From positions 1 through 64,000 of the forward strand of contig NZ_AUFW01000018.1 in the NCBI RefSeq assembly GCF_000426705.1: a stretch of DNA of 64,000 nt. Direction: 5' to 3'. Of the stretch, positions 25,113-34,802 are shown piece by piece. The stretch comes from Spirochaeta cellobiosiphila DSM 17781. Its GTDB lineage: Bacteria > Spirochaetota > Spirochaetia > DSM-17781. Position 1 is the stretch's first letter. Every line of letters starts with the position of its first letter. The notes under the pieces were generated by a model. That model did not search any database and was not told where the DNA came from. It saw only the letters and a program-made list of their open reading frames with translations. The translations under genes were made by a program, and so were the position numbers.

Positions 25113-27683
25113 ATGACTTTTACAGGCAAAAAACGGATATTATTTATAAGCTTTTTTAGTGTAACAATTTTTTCTGCCATATTCATTGGTAGCCTTTTAG
25201 GTTGGGCTTTGGGTTCCAGTCAAAATATTCAAAACAGTGAAAAATTTGGACAATCCAACCCCGCTTTGCCAACACAAATTCTTGACATTAATGGAAACTT
25301 AATTACGGAATTCTTCTCTGATGAAAAGAGAGAAATCGTACCAATTACCCAGTTACCAGATAATTTAGTTAAATCACTAGTCACAAGAGAAGACCAGAAC
25401 TTCTTCAAACACTCTGGATTCGATATTATGGGTTTTTCCCGAGCCCTGGCAAATATTATTTTAGGTCGATATGTCTCTGGTGGTAGTACTTTGAGTCAGC
25501 AATTGGCTGGTAATATGTACGCAGACAGAACAAAACTAACGATAACCAGAAAGGTTCGTGAGTTATGGTGGGCTTTTCAACTTGAGAGAAAACTATCCAA
25601 ATGGGAAATCCTTGAAAATTATGTTAATAAGATGTATTTCGGGCACTCAACATATGGTGTTGAAGCAGCTAGTCAATTCTTCTTCAAGCATTCTGCCAGA
25701 TCTCTAAGTTTAGCGGAATCAGCTATGTTAGTTATTCAACTTGTTCGTCCAGAATTATATAGTCCAATTAAAAGGCCTAATTCTGCAAAGAAGATTCAAC
25801 ATATCCTCTTAGAACAGACAGTGGCAGCAGGTTTATATTCCCAGGAATATGTAGATCAAAGTTTTGAAGAATACTGGACCAATTATGACTGGCAGAGAGA
25901 TTCTACAGCCACTGCTTTCTTTGAAAGGGAAGATCAGTCTCCATATTTCTCAGAATATATTCGTGGAGAGTTGGACAACATTATTTATGGGGCACAAGAT
26001 ATATACAAAGACGGATATATTGTTCACACCACTCTTAATTTGGATTATCAGCGTCAAGCAGAAGAAATTATGTCAAGACGTATTAAAGAAGTTAACAACC
26101 AATATCAACGGGAAACTTTTCATAAAATGGACTTTGTCAATGATGAATATGTGCCCATCGTTGATTTACTATCTCTAGTCTATAATATAAATGATATACG
26201 TGTAGCAGGAGCCAAAAACAAGGCAAAAGCTAGACAACATTTTAAAGAAGATCTAACCCCTACACTGGATATATTAGCAACTGTATTTGGTATGACAGAT
26301 ATCAAAGACGTGGCCATCCGCTCAGTGTACCAAAGTCGACAGGATTCTAAGAAAAATGAAGTAGAAGGAGCCTTGATCACTTTAGATAACCGTACAGGTT
26401 ATATTCTAGCCATGGTAGGTGGTTCTAAATTTGATACTCTTAATCAGTTCAACAGAGCTGTTCAAGGAAAAATGCAACCGGGATCCTCTTTTAAACCACT
26501 TTATTATTCTGCTGCTATCTCTAGTCGAAAGTATACGCCCGCTACACGAATTGAAGATAAACCCATCGTTTTCTATAATGATGACGGGTCTTGGTACACA
26601 CCTTTAAATTATAAGGGAGAATGGGAAGGTTCTGTTCTACTGAGACAAGCCTTGGCCCACTCTATGAATGTACCAGCGGTCCAGGTTCTTGATGGAATTG
26701 GATTTGATGCGGCTATTAATAGAGCAAGCCGTATGTTAGGAATAACTGATCCAGAGGAAATCGCAAGAGTTTTCCCCAGAAAATACCCCCTAGCATTAGG
26801 TGTAATATCAGTATCACCCTTACAAATGGCTAGAGCATATGCAACGTTTCCCAATCAGGGAATGGAAGTTGATCCATTATCTATACGCTATGTTGAAGAC
26901 AGAGAAGGTAATATAATTGTATCTCCTGAAAAAGAATTAAGAGAACAACAGAAGTCAAGAGGCAAGTCATTACAAATAATGACACCACAAGAAGCCTATA
27001 TAATGGTAAGCATACTAAAGACAACAGTCAAAGAAGGTACATTAAGATGGGCGACTCATGACTATCTAACATATCCCTATTACAAAGGCTATAAAACAGG
27101 GCTTCCCATGCCAATGGCTGGTAAGACAGGAACAACTCAAAACTGGTCAGCAGCATGGACTGTTGGTTTTAGCCCCTATGTAACAACGGCCATATGGTTT
27201 GGATTTGATAAGTCAGGAAGCTCTTTAGGTTTGTATCTAACAGGAGCGACAGCAGCTGGTCCCACATGGGCAGAATATATGAGATCTATACATCAAGAAT
27301 TAGAACCTGTTGATTTTCCAAGACCAGAAAATGGACTTGTGGAAGTAAATATTGACTCCGAAACCGGAATGAGACCTACAGAATATTCGAAAGGAAAGGT
27401 TATCAAGGAGATATTTCTCTCAGGTACAGAACCAAGGGCTAACTCACAGGATATAGCTAAATATGAACATGATAGAGATGATGATTTGATTGAATCTATG
27501 AAGCAAGGAATATCTGCACAAATTTTACCTCTTGATGACTTAGATTTAAATATCACTACTAACCTTGATGATAATTACAGTTCTAACGATCTAGACTATG
27601 CTCTGGATTTAGATTTTGATTTTGATAGTGATTCATCCAGTTCGGCTGATCAAGAAGAACCTATAAACTCTCTATTGGACTAA
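25113..27683 (+). CDS. Bifunctional penicillin-binding protein 1A
   Basis: This is a class A PBP of 856 residues that polymerises and cross-links peptidoglycan. The N-terminal membrane anchor (~8-33) is followed by a GT51 glycosyltransferase (REDQNFFKHSGFDIMGFSRA, with catalytic Glu ~92; GGSTLSQQLAGNMY). The transpeptidase has MQPGSSFKPLYY (SxxK), AHSMNVPAVQ (SxN) and AGKTGTTQNWSAAW (KTG). The ~60-residue C-terminal tail is very acidic (DLDLNITTNLDDN..., DLDFDFDSDSSSS), which is unusual. It is transcribed alone or with the ParB-like gene. Confidence 0.95.
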   Translation: MTFTGKKRILFISFFSVTIFSAIFIGSLLGWALGSSQNIQNSEKFGQSNPALPTQILDINGNLITEFFSDEKREIVPITQLPDNLVKSLVTREDQNFFKHSGFDIMGFSRALANIILGRYVSGGSTLSQQLAGNMYADRTKLTITRKVRELWWAFQLERKLSKWEILENYVNKMYFGHSTYGVEAASQFFFKHSARSLSLAESAMLVIQLVRPELYSPIKRPNSAKKIQHILLEQTVAAGLYSQEYVDQSFEEYWTNYDWQRDSTATAFFEREDQSPYFSEYIRGELDNIIYGAQDIYKDGYIVHTTLNLDYQRQAEEIMSRRIKEVNNQYQRETFHKMDFVNDEYVPIVDLLSLVYNINDIRVAGAKNKAKARQHFKEDLTPTLDILATVFGMTDIKDVAIRSVYQSRQDSKKNEVEGALITLDNRTGYILAMVGGSKFDTLNQFNRAVQGKMQPGSSFKPLYYSAAISSRKYTPATRIEDKPIVFYNDDGSWYTPLNYKGEWEGSVLLRQALAHSMNVPAVQVLDGIGFDAAINRASRMLGITDPEEIARVFPRKYPLALGVISVSPLQMARAYATFPNQGMEVDPLSIRYVEDREGNIIVSPEKELREQQKSRGKSLQIMTPQEAYIMVSILKTTVKEGTLRWATHDYLTYPYYKGYKTGLPMPMAGKTGTTQNWSAAWTVGFSPYVTTAIWFGFDKSGSSLGLYLTGATAAGPTWAEYMRSIHQELEPVDFPRPENGLVEVNIDSETGMRPTEYSKGKVIKEIFLSGTEPRANSQDIAKYEHDRDDDLIESMKQGISAQILPLDDLDLNITTNLDDNYSSNDLDYALDLDFDFDSDSSSSADQEEPINSLLD

Positions 27684-27692
27684 TAGAGAGTT
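27666..27692 (+). other. Hairpin over the PBP1A stop codon
   Basis: An 11-bp stem AACTCTCTATT/AATAGAGAGTT with a 5-nt loop includes the stop codon and precedes the ParB-like gene. The T tract is weak (CTTT), so it may be a partial terminator. Confidence 0.5.
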
Positions 27693-27710
27693 CTTTAGTA
27701 AAATAGGAAT

Positions 27711-28103
27711 ATGAAAGTTCCTATTAATCAAATCAAAGTAAGAAAACGTCTGAGAAAAGATTTAGGTAATCTGGAACCCCTAATAAATAGTCTCAAAAAG
27801 AACGGATTAATAAATCCCATACTAGTAACATCTGATTATTGTTTAATAGCTGGAGAAAGGAGACTTACGGCAGCAAAGAAACTAGGTTGGAATCAGATTC
27901 CAGTGTTAATTATTTCAGAAGCAACTAGTCTTACATTATTGGAATTAGAAATTGAAGAGAATCTACATAGAAAAAACCTATCCACAGAAGAACTCAAGGA
28001 AGGTTATCAAAGACTAGAACGTCTTCGTCGTCCTTCCTTAATCAATAGAATCAAAACCTTTCTAATGAACTTCTTTCATAGTATTTTCAAAAAAAAGGAT
28101 TAA
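27711..28103 (+). CDS. ParB N-terminal domain protein
   Basis: The 130-residue protein consists of a ParB/Srx-type domain only: an N-terminal VPINQIKVRKR, NPILVTSDYCLIAGERRLTAAKKLGW with the GERR box (CTP-binding in chromosomal ParB) and EIEENLHRKNLS. The central HTH and dimerisation domains of Spo0J/ParB are absent; the C-terminus is a short basic helix (INRIKTFLMNFFHSIFKKK) that could be amphipathic and membrane associated. A role with the neighbouring PBP1A is conceivable but unproven. It ends 4 nt inside the convergent pyrBI gene. Confidence 0.8.
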   Translation: MKVPINQIKVRKRLRKDLGNLEPLINSLKKNGLINPILVTSDYCLIAGERRLTAAKKLGWNQIPVLIISEATSLTLLELEIEENLHRKNLSTEELKEGYQRLERLRRPSLINRIKTFLMNFFHSIFKKKD

Positions 28104-29668
28104 TTCCATATTTCATCAAAACTATAGGATTTTTCACAGAACTTACAAACATATCTATCTTCGGAAGATCTATAAAACATTGTTATTATAGGCTCGTTAT
28201 GACTTTTATGGCTAATACAATTAGTATTTCGGCAACTTATTTGATCAAAATTATATATACGTGGAGGCATTAATAATCGATATTTCTCTTTAACTTCTTG
28301 ATTTTTGACAATATTTACAGTACATCCAGGAGCAATAGCTCCTAACATTTTCATTTGACGCCTATCAAATGACAGGATATTAGGTAAGCTGATTATTCCT
28401 TTATACTGATCAATATTCCGTGAAGAAAATACACCATGAGAACTGGAATAATTAAGCTCCATTGTCTTTCGTATTTTATCAATTTGATTCCATATTTTTG
28501 GAATTGGCGCTCCAAACCCAATATGATCTATAACAATACCATTTTCAACTGGTTTGATTCCCGTCTTAACATCTCTTACTGGTTTCTTTTTAATTGGTGC
28601 ACCAATAACAAACTCTTCATCTTTGTATATTACTTCTTTTGTAGCACCGGTAAAATCCTCACCGAGAGCACCACCAAGTAAACCAATTTCAATAATCCTT
28701 GTTAAATATCCATTTACAGATTGTTCATCATAACCATTTAAGTCAGTGGAATCTAACCATGGGGGAATTACTGGGTAGACTCTATGTCTAGGTAAGGGAT
28801 GATAGAATTTTGTTCCCTCAGGTATATCCTTAAGATATTGGCGTTTAAAAGTTACTGAAGATCTTAAGCTATCAGCTTTATCTAGAACTTTGTCCCCCAT
28901 TCTTTCCAGTTGCAATCTTGTGAAATACCATATTTTAGCCACATCTTGTTGAGCTAAATATGACTCTATAGATTGAAATTCTCTAATTTTGAATCCATTA
29001 CTTTTCATTATTTGTATATAGTTACTAGGCATTGAAAGCTCTGCAGGAGCAATTAGGTCTACTGAAACATTATTGAATATTTTTAGTCCATTAGCTTTAG
29101 AGTGAACAGTCCTTCCGTGAAATAAATCCCCTACCAGAGCAATATGAATGGAGTCTCTATTCCATTCGTTTTGTTCAAGAAAGCTAAACTCATCCAGGAA
29201 TTCCTGGGTAGGATGTTCATGTTTTCCATCTCCTGCATTGATAAATGATGGTTGAATAAAGTCCATTTTCTCAGCATAGTCTCCAATGTTTGTTTCAAGC
29301 ATACGGCAAACACCTTCTTGAGGAGATCGAATGATGAATAAAGACTTTTCTGAATAACCTGTTAACATTTTAATAGTATCAGTTAGACTTTCCTTTTTAT
29401 TGAATGATGAACTGTTTGCATCAAATACATTTAATCTGCATCGATGAAAGAGTGCAGCATTACGAAAAGATTCCTTTGTTCTAGTGGAATCTTCAAAAAA
29501 CATTAAATACACAGAGAACTCTGGATCATTTATTCGAAAAGATGATACATCTTTTCCTTCCTTTAAAGATCTTTTTAATTTTGCTGTCTGTTGGTACATA
29601 TACCATTGTTCATCTAATGATAGGTCTTCGACTACAGATATAGTTCTTCCTTTAAAAGGATGATTCAC
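28100..29668 (-). CDS. pyrBI: Aspartate carbamoyltransferase, fused catalytic and regulatory chains
   Basis: The enzyme condenses carbamoyl phosphate with aspartate in pyrimidine synthesis. The 522-residue protein joins PyrB (residues ~1-345: FEDSTRTKESFRNAAL carbamoyl-phosphate loop, HPTQEFLDEF, FTRLQLERMGDK, HPLPRH) to PyrI (~370-522: allosteric domain and C-terminal zinc domain with CRNTNC ... CKFC). In most bacteria these are separate chains. The GTG start has GAGGT upstream. It lies 14 nt after the P83/100 gene. Confidence 0.93.
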   Translation of the reverse strand: MNHPFKGRTISVVEDLSLDEQWYMYQQTAKLKRSLKEGKDVSSFRINDPEFSVYLMFFEDSTRTKESFRNAALFHRCRLNVFDANSSSFNKKESLTDTIKMLTGYSEKSLFIIRSPQEGVCRMLETNIGDYAEKMDFIQPSFINAGDGKHEHPTQEFLDEFSFLEQNEWNRDSIHIALVGDLFHGRTVHSKANGLKIFNNVSVDLIAPAELSMPSNYIQIMKSNGFKIREFQSIESYLAQQDVAKIWYFTRLQLERMGDKVLDKADSLRSSVTFKRQYLKDIPEGTKFYHPLPRHRVYPVIPPWLDSTDLNGYDEQSVNGYLTRIIEIGLLGGALGEDFTGATKEVIYKDEEFVIGAPIKKKPVRDVKTGIKPVENGIVIDHIGFGAPIPKIWNQIDKIRKTMELNYSSSHGVFSSRNIDQYKGIISLPNILSFDRRQMKMLGAIAPGCTVNIVKNQEVKEKYRLLMPPRIYNFDQISCRNTNCISHKSHNEPIITMFYRSSEDRYVCKFCEKSYSFDEIWN

Positions 29669-29682
29669 AATACTACCTCTAA

Positions 29683-31134
29683 TTAACGTAATGTCTTGGG
29701 ATCAAGGGATAAGATGCTACCATTCTGACTTTGAAGATATAACTTACCCTCAGCGAGTTCCATCGCTGTGTAAGGATATACTTTTTCTTCCGATTCTACT
29801 ACCAATTTTAATTCAGAATTTAACAATCCTAACACCCAATCAGAACCTGATTTAACAACAGCATATATATTTTGACCATCCTGCAATAATAAAGTATTTC
29901 CAAAGACTTCCACATCGCTTTCCAAGATCATTCCAAGTTCACTGGAATCAAGTAGGATTAGTTTTACAGCCCCTCCCCGATCTTCTCTACCAGCGACAAC
30001 CAGTATAGAATTACCATAGTATTCAAAACGTCGTCCTCTCACTGTATTCAGGGCAGATTCTTTGATTTTATCTTTCGTTTCTGCATTAATGATAACAAGT
30101 TGAGCATAGGCTTGTTCGCCTTGACCATTTACCTCTAAGAATAAAACCTTTTTAATATCCTGTTGAATAGACGGATCATTATTATCAGTATTTTTAGCAG
30201 CTTCCTGTTCGTTTTGTATTTTTGCCTGTTCCTCTTGGGCAATATCATCTCTTTCCTTTGCTAACTGTTCTTCCCTCTGTGCAATATCCGCTTTAGCTTC
30301 ATCAACTTCTGTTTTTTCCTGATTGATAGCTTCTTGTTCTTCTTGTTTATCTTTGACTGACAAATTTTGTTCATTATTATCAAGAGCTTCTTGACGTTGT
30401 TGTAATTCTTCTTCCTTTGCGTCAACAGCTTCTTTATCTTCCTGTATTTCATTTTCCTTTAATTCTGTAATGTCTTTTCGTGTTTCCAAACCTTCATCAG
30501 AGTTACCTATATCATTTATAACATCCTGTGTTGTTAGACTATCCGTATCTAACTTGCTATTATCTCCACTACTGAAAGAATTACGTAAAGGAACAATAAT
30601 CTGACTATGCCCTGCCCAGTCTTCCCAATGAGTTGATAAACCAACATTTTCTTCTTCCAGAGAACGACTCAAAGATGGTACGTAGTTATCTATGAAATAA
30701 GTGAGTTTTTTTCTATACACAGCATTGTAGATTGTCACTACTTTAGCTAATAAAAGGGCCTCTTCCGGATTGTATTCATAGGCTTGTTGGAAGTAACCAC
30801 TCAGAATACGTCTCAGATTATCTATATCGTCTACTTCTGCTTTTGACGTAATAGAGATCACATCCCCATTAAATCCAGATGATTCTTCTATATAACGATT
30901 AACAATATATTTATCTGCATAATTAGCTTTATTGTCAGAAGACGATTCCCTTCCAAGATAGGATCCAATAGAAGCTATACTATTAGCAGACTGGATAACA
31001 GAATGAGGCCCTACATAGCGAGTAAACTCAATTGCTTTATCAGCAACTGATTCTAATTCATTCCTGGCAACATCCTGTGAATAAAGATTGTTCGCAAAAA
31101 AAATTAAGATAACAGATAACATTACTTTGTACAT
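29683..31134 (-). CDS. P83/100 family protein
   Basis: The protein has 483 residues with a signal peptide (VMLSVILIFFANNLYSQ). It then has a spirochaete-specific P83/100 N-terminal region (LESVADKAIEFTRYVGPHSV), a long Glu/Lys/Gln-rich coiled coil (~215-330) and a C-terminal beta-rich part that may be a propeller-like fold. The Borrelia homologue is a known antigen associated with cells and vesicles. The ATG at 31134 begins the signal peptide; the upstream TTG would add a polar leader. It follows the beta-propeller gene by 39 nt and precedes pyrBI. Confidence 0.82.
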   Translation of the reverse strand: MYKVMLSVILIFFANNLYSQDVARNELESVADKAIEFTRYVGPHSVIQSANSIASIGSYLGRESSSDNKANYADKYIVNRYIEESSGFNGDVISITSKAEVDDIDNLRRILSGYFQQAYEYNPEEALLLAKVVTIYNAVYRKKLTYFIDNYVPSLSRSLEEENVGLSTHWEDWAGHSQIIVPLRNSFSSGDNSKLDTDSLTTQDVINDIGNSDEGLETRKDITELKENEIQEDKEAVDAKEEELQQRQEALDNNEQNLSVKDKQEEQEAINQEKTEVDEAKADIAQREEQLAKERDDIAQEEQAKIQNEQEAAKNTDNNDPSIQQDIKKVLFLEVNGQGEQAYAQLVIINAETKDKIKESALNTVRGRRFEYYGNSILVVAGREDRGGAVKLILLDSSELGMILESDVEVFGNTLLLQDGQNIYAVVKSGSDWVLGLLNSELKLVVESEEKVYPYTAMELAEGKLYLQSQNGSILSLDPKTLR

Positions 31135-31173
31135 AGAAATAACTAACTCCCAATAATTATTATAAGGCAAAAG

Positions 31174-32901
31174 CTAATTGAATACATTAAGATTATTTTT
31201 TTTGATTTCTTCAAAAAGACTTAAAGCAAGTGCTCTCGTATGCGGTAAATAGGGCCCCTGAAATAAGTTTGCTAAGGAATCAAGCATCATAGAATCTGTT
31301 GGACGCCCATTATAGGCTACTATCTGTCGAAAAGCTTGAATCCCACTTTGAGCAATTTGATCATTTTCTGTGTTTCTCTTTATGGCCTGTGAGATGGAAC
31401 GTGAAATCCCACCATCATAATCATGACCAATAGATCCCAAGGCGTTGATACAACTAACAATAGCCGATGTATCGTATTCATGATTTAAGGCATCGATTAA
31501 GTAATCCCGACATCCTATATTTCCTATTACCCCTAATAATTCATAAGCTTTTCCCCGTGTTAATGGAAAATCATTATCAATTCTTTTCTTATGATAATTA
31601 GGATTTATTAGCCCTTCTCTAGCAATATCTATAAGCAAGGACGTTGCATAGGGCATTTTCTGGATCCATTCTGGATCCTGTAATGTTTCTTCGATATACG
31701 ACAATACTTGCCATTTTCCCGTATCACCTGTGCTATGAATTAGTTTTTTATAATATTGGTATTGAGGGTTATCTTTAAAATATTCATCATAATAAGTAAA
31801 GAAACCATTTCTATGACTCAAACCTGTATTGGAACTATCACTTCGCAAGACACTCCATGAGGTAAAAGTGCTAGGCTCTCCCTTAAATGCATAGAGAATC
31901 CAATCAGAACCTCCTGCGACTATGATAGGACCAGGAGTCGTCATAACACTTTGAAATGGTCTATCTGATAAATAAGTCCATAATATAACGCCATCTAATG
32001 ATATGGCCTTAATTTGGTAATCTGAAGTGGGAATGTATAATATGCCCGAATCTGATAAGCTACCATAACCAGACACATCAGACATTAAACTTGTCTTCTT
32101 TATAATATTCCCCTTTGAAGACAAAACAGATATTTCTCCTGATTGATCCAAACTTATCAATTGATTATTCATTGATATGAACAATTGTTTTAGAGGCAGA
32201 TTGTTATCTGAGATTTTATGTGACCATAAAATCTCCCCCCCCTTTCCTATAGCTGTGAGACTTCCCTGATCTGTCCCAAGATAGAGAATACCTTTATTTC
32301 CAATAACCAATGAAGTTGTAATTCCTGGTATTGTAATACTCCAACGCCTCTTTCCCCAACTATTTAGGCTTAAGAGCTGTTTATTGTTCAGAGAGATATA
32401 CATCGTACCATCATAATCCATAACAGGTGAGATGCTAGGCTTATTTGGAAGTTGGATACTAAAAGATAGTTGTCCATTAGGAGATATAACAATTATAGAA
32501 TCTTCTATGGTTGTAATCCAAATCTGTCCTGCCGGAGAGACTAAAATATCTCCCCTGAGAGGGGATGATAATTTATAGGTCCAGATAATATTTCCATTTA
32601 AATCCAATAAATAAAGTAATCCTTTAGTATTCGAAATAATAATTTTATTATCTGAAGTAAGAGCTATCGTTTCAGACCAAGGGTCTTTTGAAGCAAACTG
32701 CCACCTCATTTCCCCTTGAGGAGAGACCGAATACAATTTTCTATCTTCACTAATAGTATAAACATTTCCTTCTGGGCCAATTACTGGTTGGCTTAATATT
32801 CTACCACCAGTGACAACACGCCATAAAGGCGTGTGATTAGCTTGAGAAAAAGCAAACGAATTAAGTAATAAGAAAAAAATTAAAAACCTATGTCGTTTCA
32901 T
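31174..32901 (-). CDS. Exported PQQ-type beta-propeller protein with HEAT-like C-terminus
   Basis: The protein has 575 residues with signal peptide (FLIFFLLLNSFAFSQ). Residues ~25-340 contain at least six propeller blades with the repeated W-x-x/G-x-I/L-Y pattern, for example GNVYTISEDRKLYSVSPQGE and GILYLGTDQGSLTAIGKGGE. Residues ~430-575 form helical HEAT-like repeats (RGKAYELLGVIGNIGC, VSCINALGSIGHD). It is likely a periplasmic scaffold, but partners are unknown. The ATG overlaps the upstream methyltransferase gene by 14 nt. Confidence 0.8.
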   Translation of the reverse strand: MKRHRFLIFFLLLNSFAFSQANHTPLWRVVTGGRILSQPVIGPEGNVYTISEDRKLYSVSPQGEMRWQFASKDPWSETIALTSDNKIIISNTKGLLYLLDLNGNIIWTYKLSSPLRGDILVSPAGQIWITTIEDSIIVISPNGQLSFSIQLPNKPSISPVMDYDGTMYISLNNKQLLSLNSWGKRRWSITIPGITTSLVIGNKGILYLGTDQGSLTAIGKGGEILWSHKISDNNLPLKQLFISMNNQLISLDQSGEISVLSSKGNIIKKTSLMSDVSGYGSLSDSGILYIPTSDYQIKAISLDGVILWTYLSDRPFQSVMTTPGPIIVAGGSDWILYAFKGEPSTFTSWSVLRSDSSNTGLSHRNGFFTYYDEYFKDNPQYQYYKKLIHSTGDTGKWQVLSYIEETLQDPEWIQKMPYATSLLIDIAREGLINPNYHKKRIDNDFPLTRGKAYELLGVIGNIGCRDYLIDALNHEYDTSAIVSCINALGSIGHDYDGGISRSISQAIKRNTENDQIAQSGIQAFRQIVAYNGRPTDSMMLDSLANLFQGPYLPHTRALALSLFEEIKKNNLNVFN

Positions 32902-33985
32902 CTCTTTTTAAAACAGATAGACATTCCAAGTGAGCTGTTTGAGGATTAAAATCATAAACTTGTAAGACATCCAGTTTATATCCATTTTGTAGTAATTCAG
33001 CCATGTCTCTTGCATGTGTAGCAGGATTGCATGATAAGTAAATAAGGTTTGCTGGTTTCTTTTCAATAAAGAACTTTCGAACACTTTTATCTAAACCTGT
33101 TCTCGGAGGATCAACCATAACCCAATCATCTGAGCCAAATGCACCATTAAACTTCTTTAACCAATGTTCAATCCGGGTTGTAAATATTTTTTTAGATCCT
33201 TTTATGTTATTATTGGCATAGGCCTTTATCTCTTTATAAGATTCGACAACAACAAAATTATTGAATTGCTCTTCAAGTACTGTACTAAAAGTCCCAACGC
33301 CCCCATATAAATCATAAAAAGTTTTTCCCTTTGCTATAGATCTAATATATTTTAAGACTTTTGTTATTTCTGTGATATTCGATTGAAAAAAACCTTTATT
33401 GGGGAATTGAATCTCTTTACCCAGAATATTGATATTAACCTTTTCCTCTTCTTGATAAACTTTGTTATCGATACCAAAGTAATTTTTTCTTCCCACATGC
33501 TGGTAACTATCTTTGAAGAGTTTATTTAATACAGGAATCAACACGGCACAGGATTCAATAGGTATAACAGTATGGCTAGAGCCTGACATATATCCTAAGT
33601 GTCCCTTGTTACTATGTAGTTGAACACGATTTCTATATTCCCAATTTGTATCAGCTTCTATCCATTGAATATCCGGAGAGAATCCACCATTTCTTTGATA
33701 GAGCTCTATCAACATTTCTTTAAGGAAGTCTATACGTTTTTGTGGGGCAATATGTTGTAGATTACAGCCACCACATTTCATGTAATAAGGACATGGAGCC
33801 TCTATTCGAGCCTTACTTGGCTCTACAATTTTAACGATGTTTCCAACCATATAGTTTTTCTTATCTTCAACTATATTAATTTCTAAGATATCACCAGGAA
33901 CAGAATAGGGAACAAAAACGGCTTGTCCATCTACAAAACCTAATCCATTGCCATTGTTTATTATTTTTTCTATATTAACTGTCAT
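32888..33985 (-). CDS. 23S rRNA (uracil-5-)-methyltransferase, RumA/TrmA family
   Basis: The 365-residue protein has an N-terminal TRAM-like domain, an iron-sulfur motif CPYYMKCGGC with another Cys later (ESCAVL), a SAM-binding site FYDLYGGVGTFS, the DPPRTGLDKSV motif and the catalytic Cys in LSCNPATHARD, followed by VQVYDFNPQTAHLE. It methylates C5 of a uridine, most likely in rRNA. It is short but complete. It heads the minus-strand group with the propeller, P83/100 and pyrBI genes. Confidence 0.9.
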   Translation of the reverse strand: MTVNIEKIINNGNGLGFVDGQAVFVPYSVPGDILEINIVEDKKNYMVGNIVKIVEPSKARIEAPCPYYMKCGGCNLQHIAPQKRIDFLKEMLIELYQRNGGFSPDIQWIEADTNWEYRNRVQLHSNKGHLGYMSGSSHTVIPIESCAVLIPVLNKLFKDSYQHVGRKNYFGIDNKVYQEEEKVNINILGKEIQFPNKGFFQSNITEITKVLKYIRSIAKGKTFYDLYGGVGTFSTVLEEQFNNFVVVESYKEIKAYANNNIKGSKKIFTTRIEHWLKKFNGAFGSDDWVMVDPPRTGLDKSVRKFFIEKKPANLIYLSCNPATHARDMAELLQNGYKLDVLQVYDFNPQTAHLECLSVLKRDETT

Positions 33986-34068
33986 ACAGATTTAGTATAT
34001 CAGTAATATAGTTTTAAATATATGCAGATTTCAATCTCTCATCCAAAATGTTGATCATAATTAAAATC

Positions 34069-34097
34069 TTGCTATATTCAATAAAAAATTATATAAT
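34069..34097 (+). promoter_or_regulatory. rex promoter
   Basis: TTGCTA (34069-34074), 17-nt spacer, perfect TATAAT (34092-34097). Unlike the leaderless examples it has a ~30-nt leader with AAAGGA before the ATG. Confidence 0.75.
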
Positions 34098-34134
34098 TAC
34101 TGGACCTATACTCATCATTTTTAAAGGATAATAA

Positions 34135-34785
34135 ATGACCGGTTTTGATAAATGGAAAGAGGTAGATCGAGGATTGGCTAGTTCCCCTACAATTAGAAGA
34201 TTACCTTCCTATCTACATGTAGTTAGATTAATGGCTAAAGAAGATATTGAGGTGGTATCTGGTACTGTTATTGCCAGAGAATTAGGTCTCGAACCTATTC
34301 AAGTACGTAAAGATTTATCTGTGACTGGTATTGTTGGTAAACCTCGCGTTGGATATGTAGTGCTTGAATTGATAGATGCTCTAGAAAACTTTCTACGATG
34401 GAATATTGTTCATGATGCCATTCTTATCGGTCCAGGAAACTTAGGTTCAGCGTTACTTGGATATAAAGCCTTCCCCAAAAATGGATTAAATTTTGTAGGA
34501 GCTTTTGATACAAACACAGATAAAATTGGTAAAATCATTAACGGTGTCCAAGTATACAGTATGGATAAACTGGAAGAGGAAGTCTCGGGAAAAGACATTA
34601 AAATTGCTGTTTTAACGGTTCCCAATCGATATGCACAAGAAGCTGCTGAAAGGCTAGTATCACTTGGGATCACAGCATTGTGGAACTTTACTAATGTTCG
34701 TTTACGTGTTCCAGAGAATGTTACTGTTCGAAGGGAAGACCTTTCCAGTGGATATGCAGTCTTATCAGTAACAAGCGGTTTATAA
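34135..34785 (+). CDS. rex: Redox-sensing transcriptional repressor Rex
   Basis: Rex senses the NADH/NAD+ ratio and represses fermentative or respiratory genes. The 216-residue protein has the N-terminal winged helix with PSYLHVVRLM and the recognition segment GLEPIQVRKDLS, followed by a Rossmann domain whose motif here is IGPGNLGSALLGY (canonically G-x-G-x-x-G). The C-terminal NFTNVRLRVPENVTV is also typical. Single gene with its own promoter and terminator. Targets are not visible in this window. Confidence 0.95.
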   Translation: MTGFDKWKEVDRGLASSPTIRRLPSYLHVVRLMAKEDIEVVSGTVIARELGLEPIQVRKDLSVTGIVGKPRVGYVVLELIDALENFLRWNIVHDAILIGPGNLGSALLGYKAFPKNGLNFVGAFDTNTDKIGKIINGVQVYSMDKLEEEVSGKDIKIAVLTVPNRYAQEAAERLVSLGITALWNFTNVRLRVPENVTVRREDLSSGYAVLSVTSGL

Positions 34786-34802
34786 CCTTTTTGACTAAAG
34801 CA

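Noticed and set aside
30170-30470. Direct repeats within the P83/100 gene
   Set aside because: They reflect the Glu/Lys/Gln coiled-coil codons rather than a separate DNA repeat.
34021-34068. Rex operator upstream of rex
   Set aside because: No convincing TTGTGAA-N-TTCACAA type palindrome was found.
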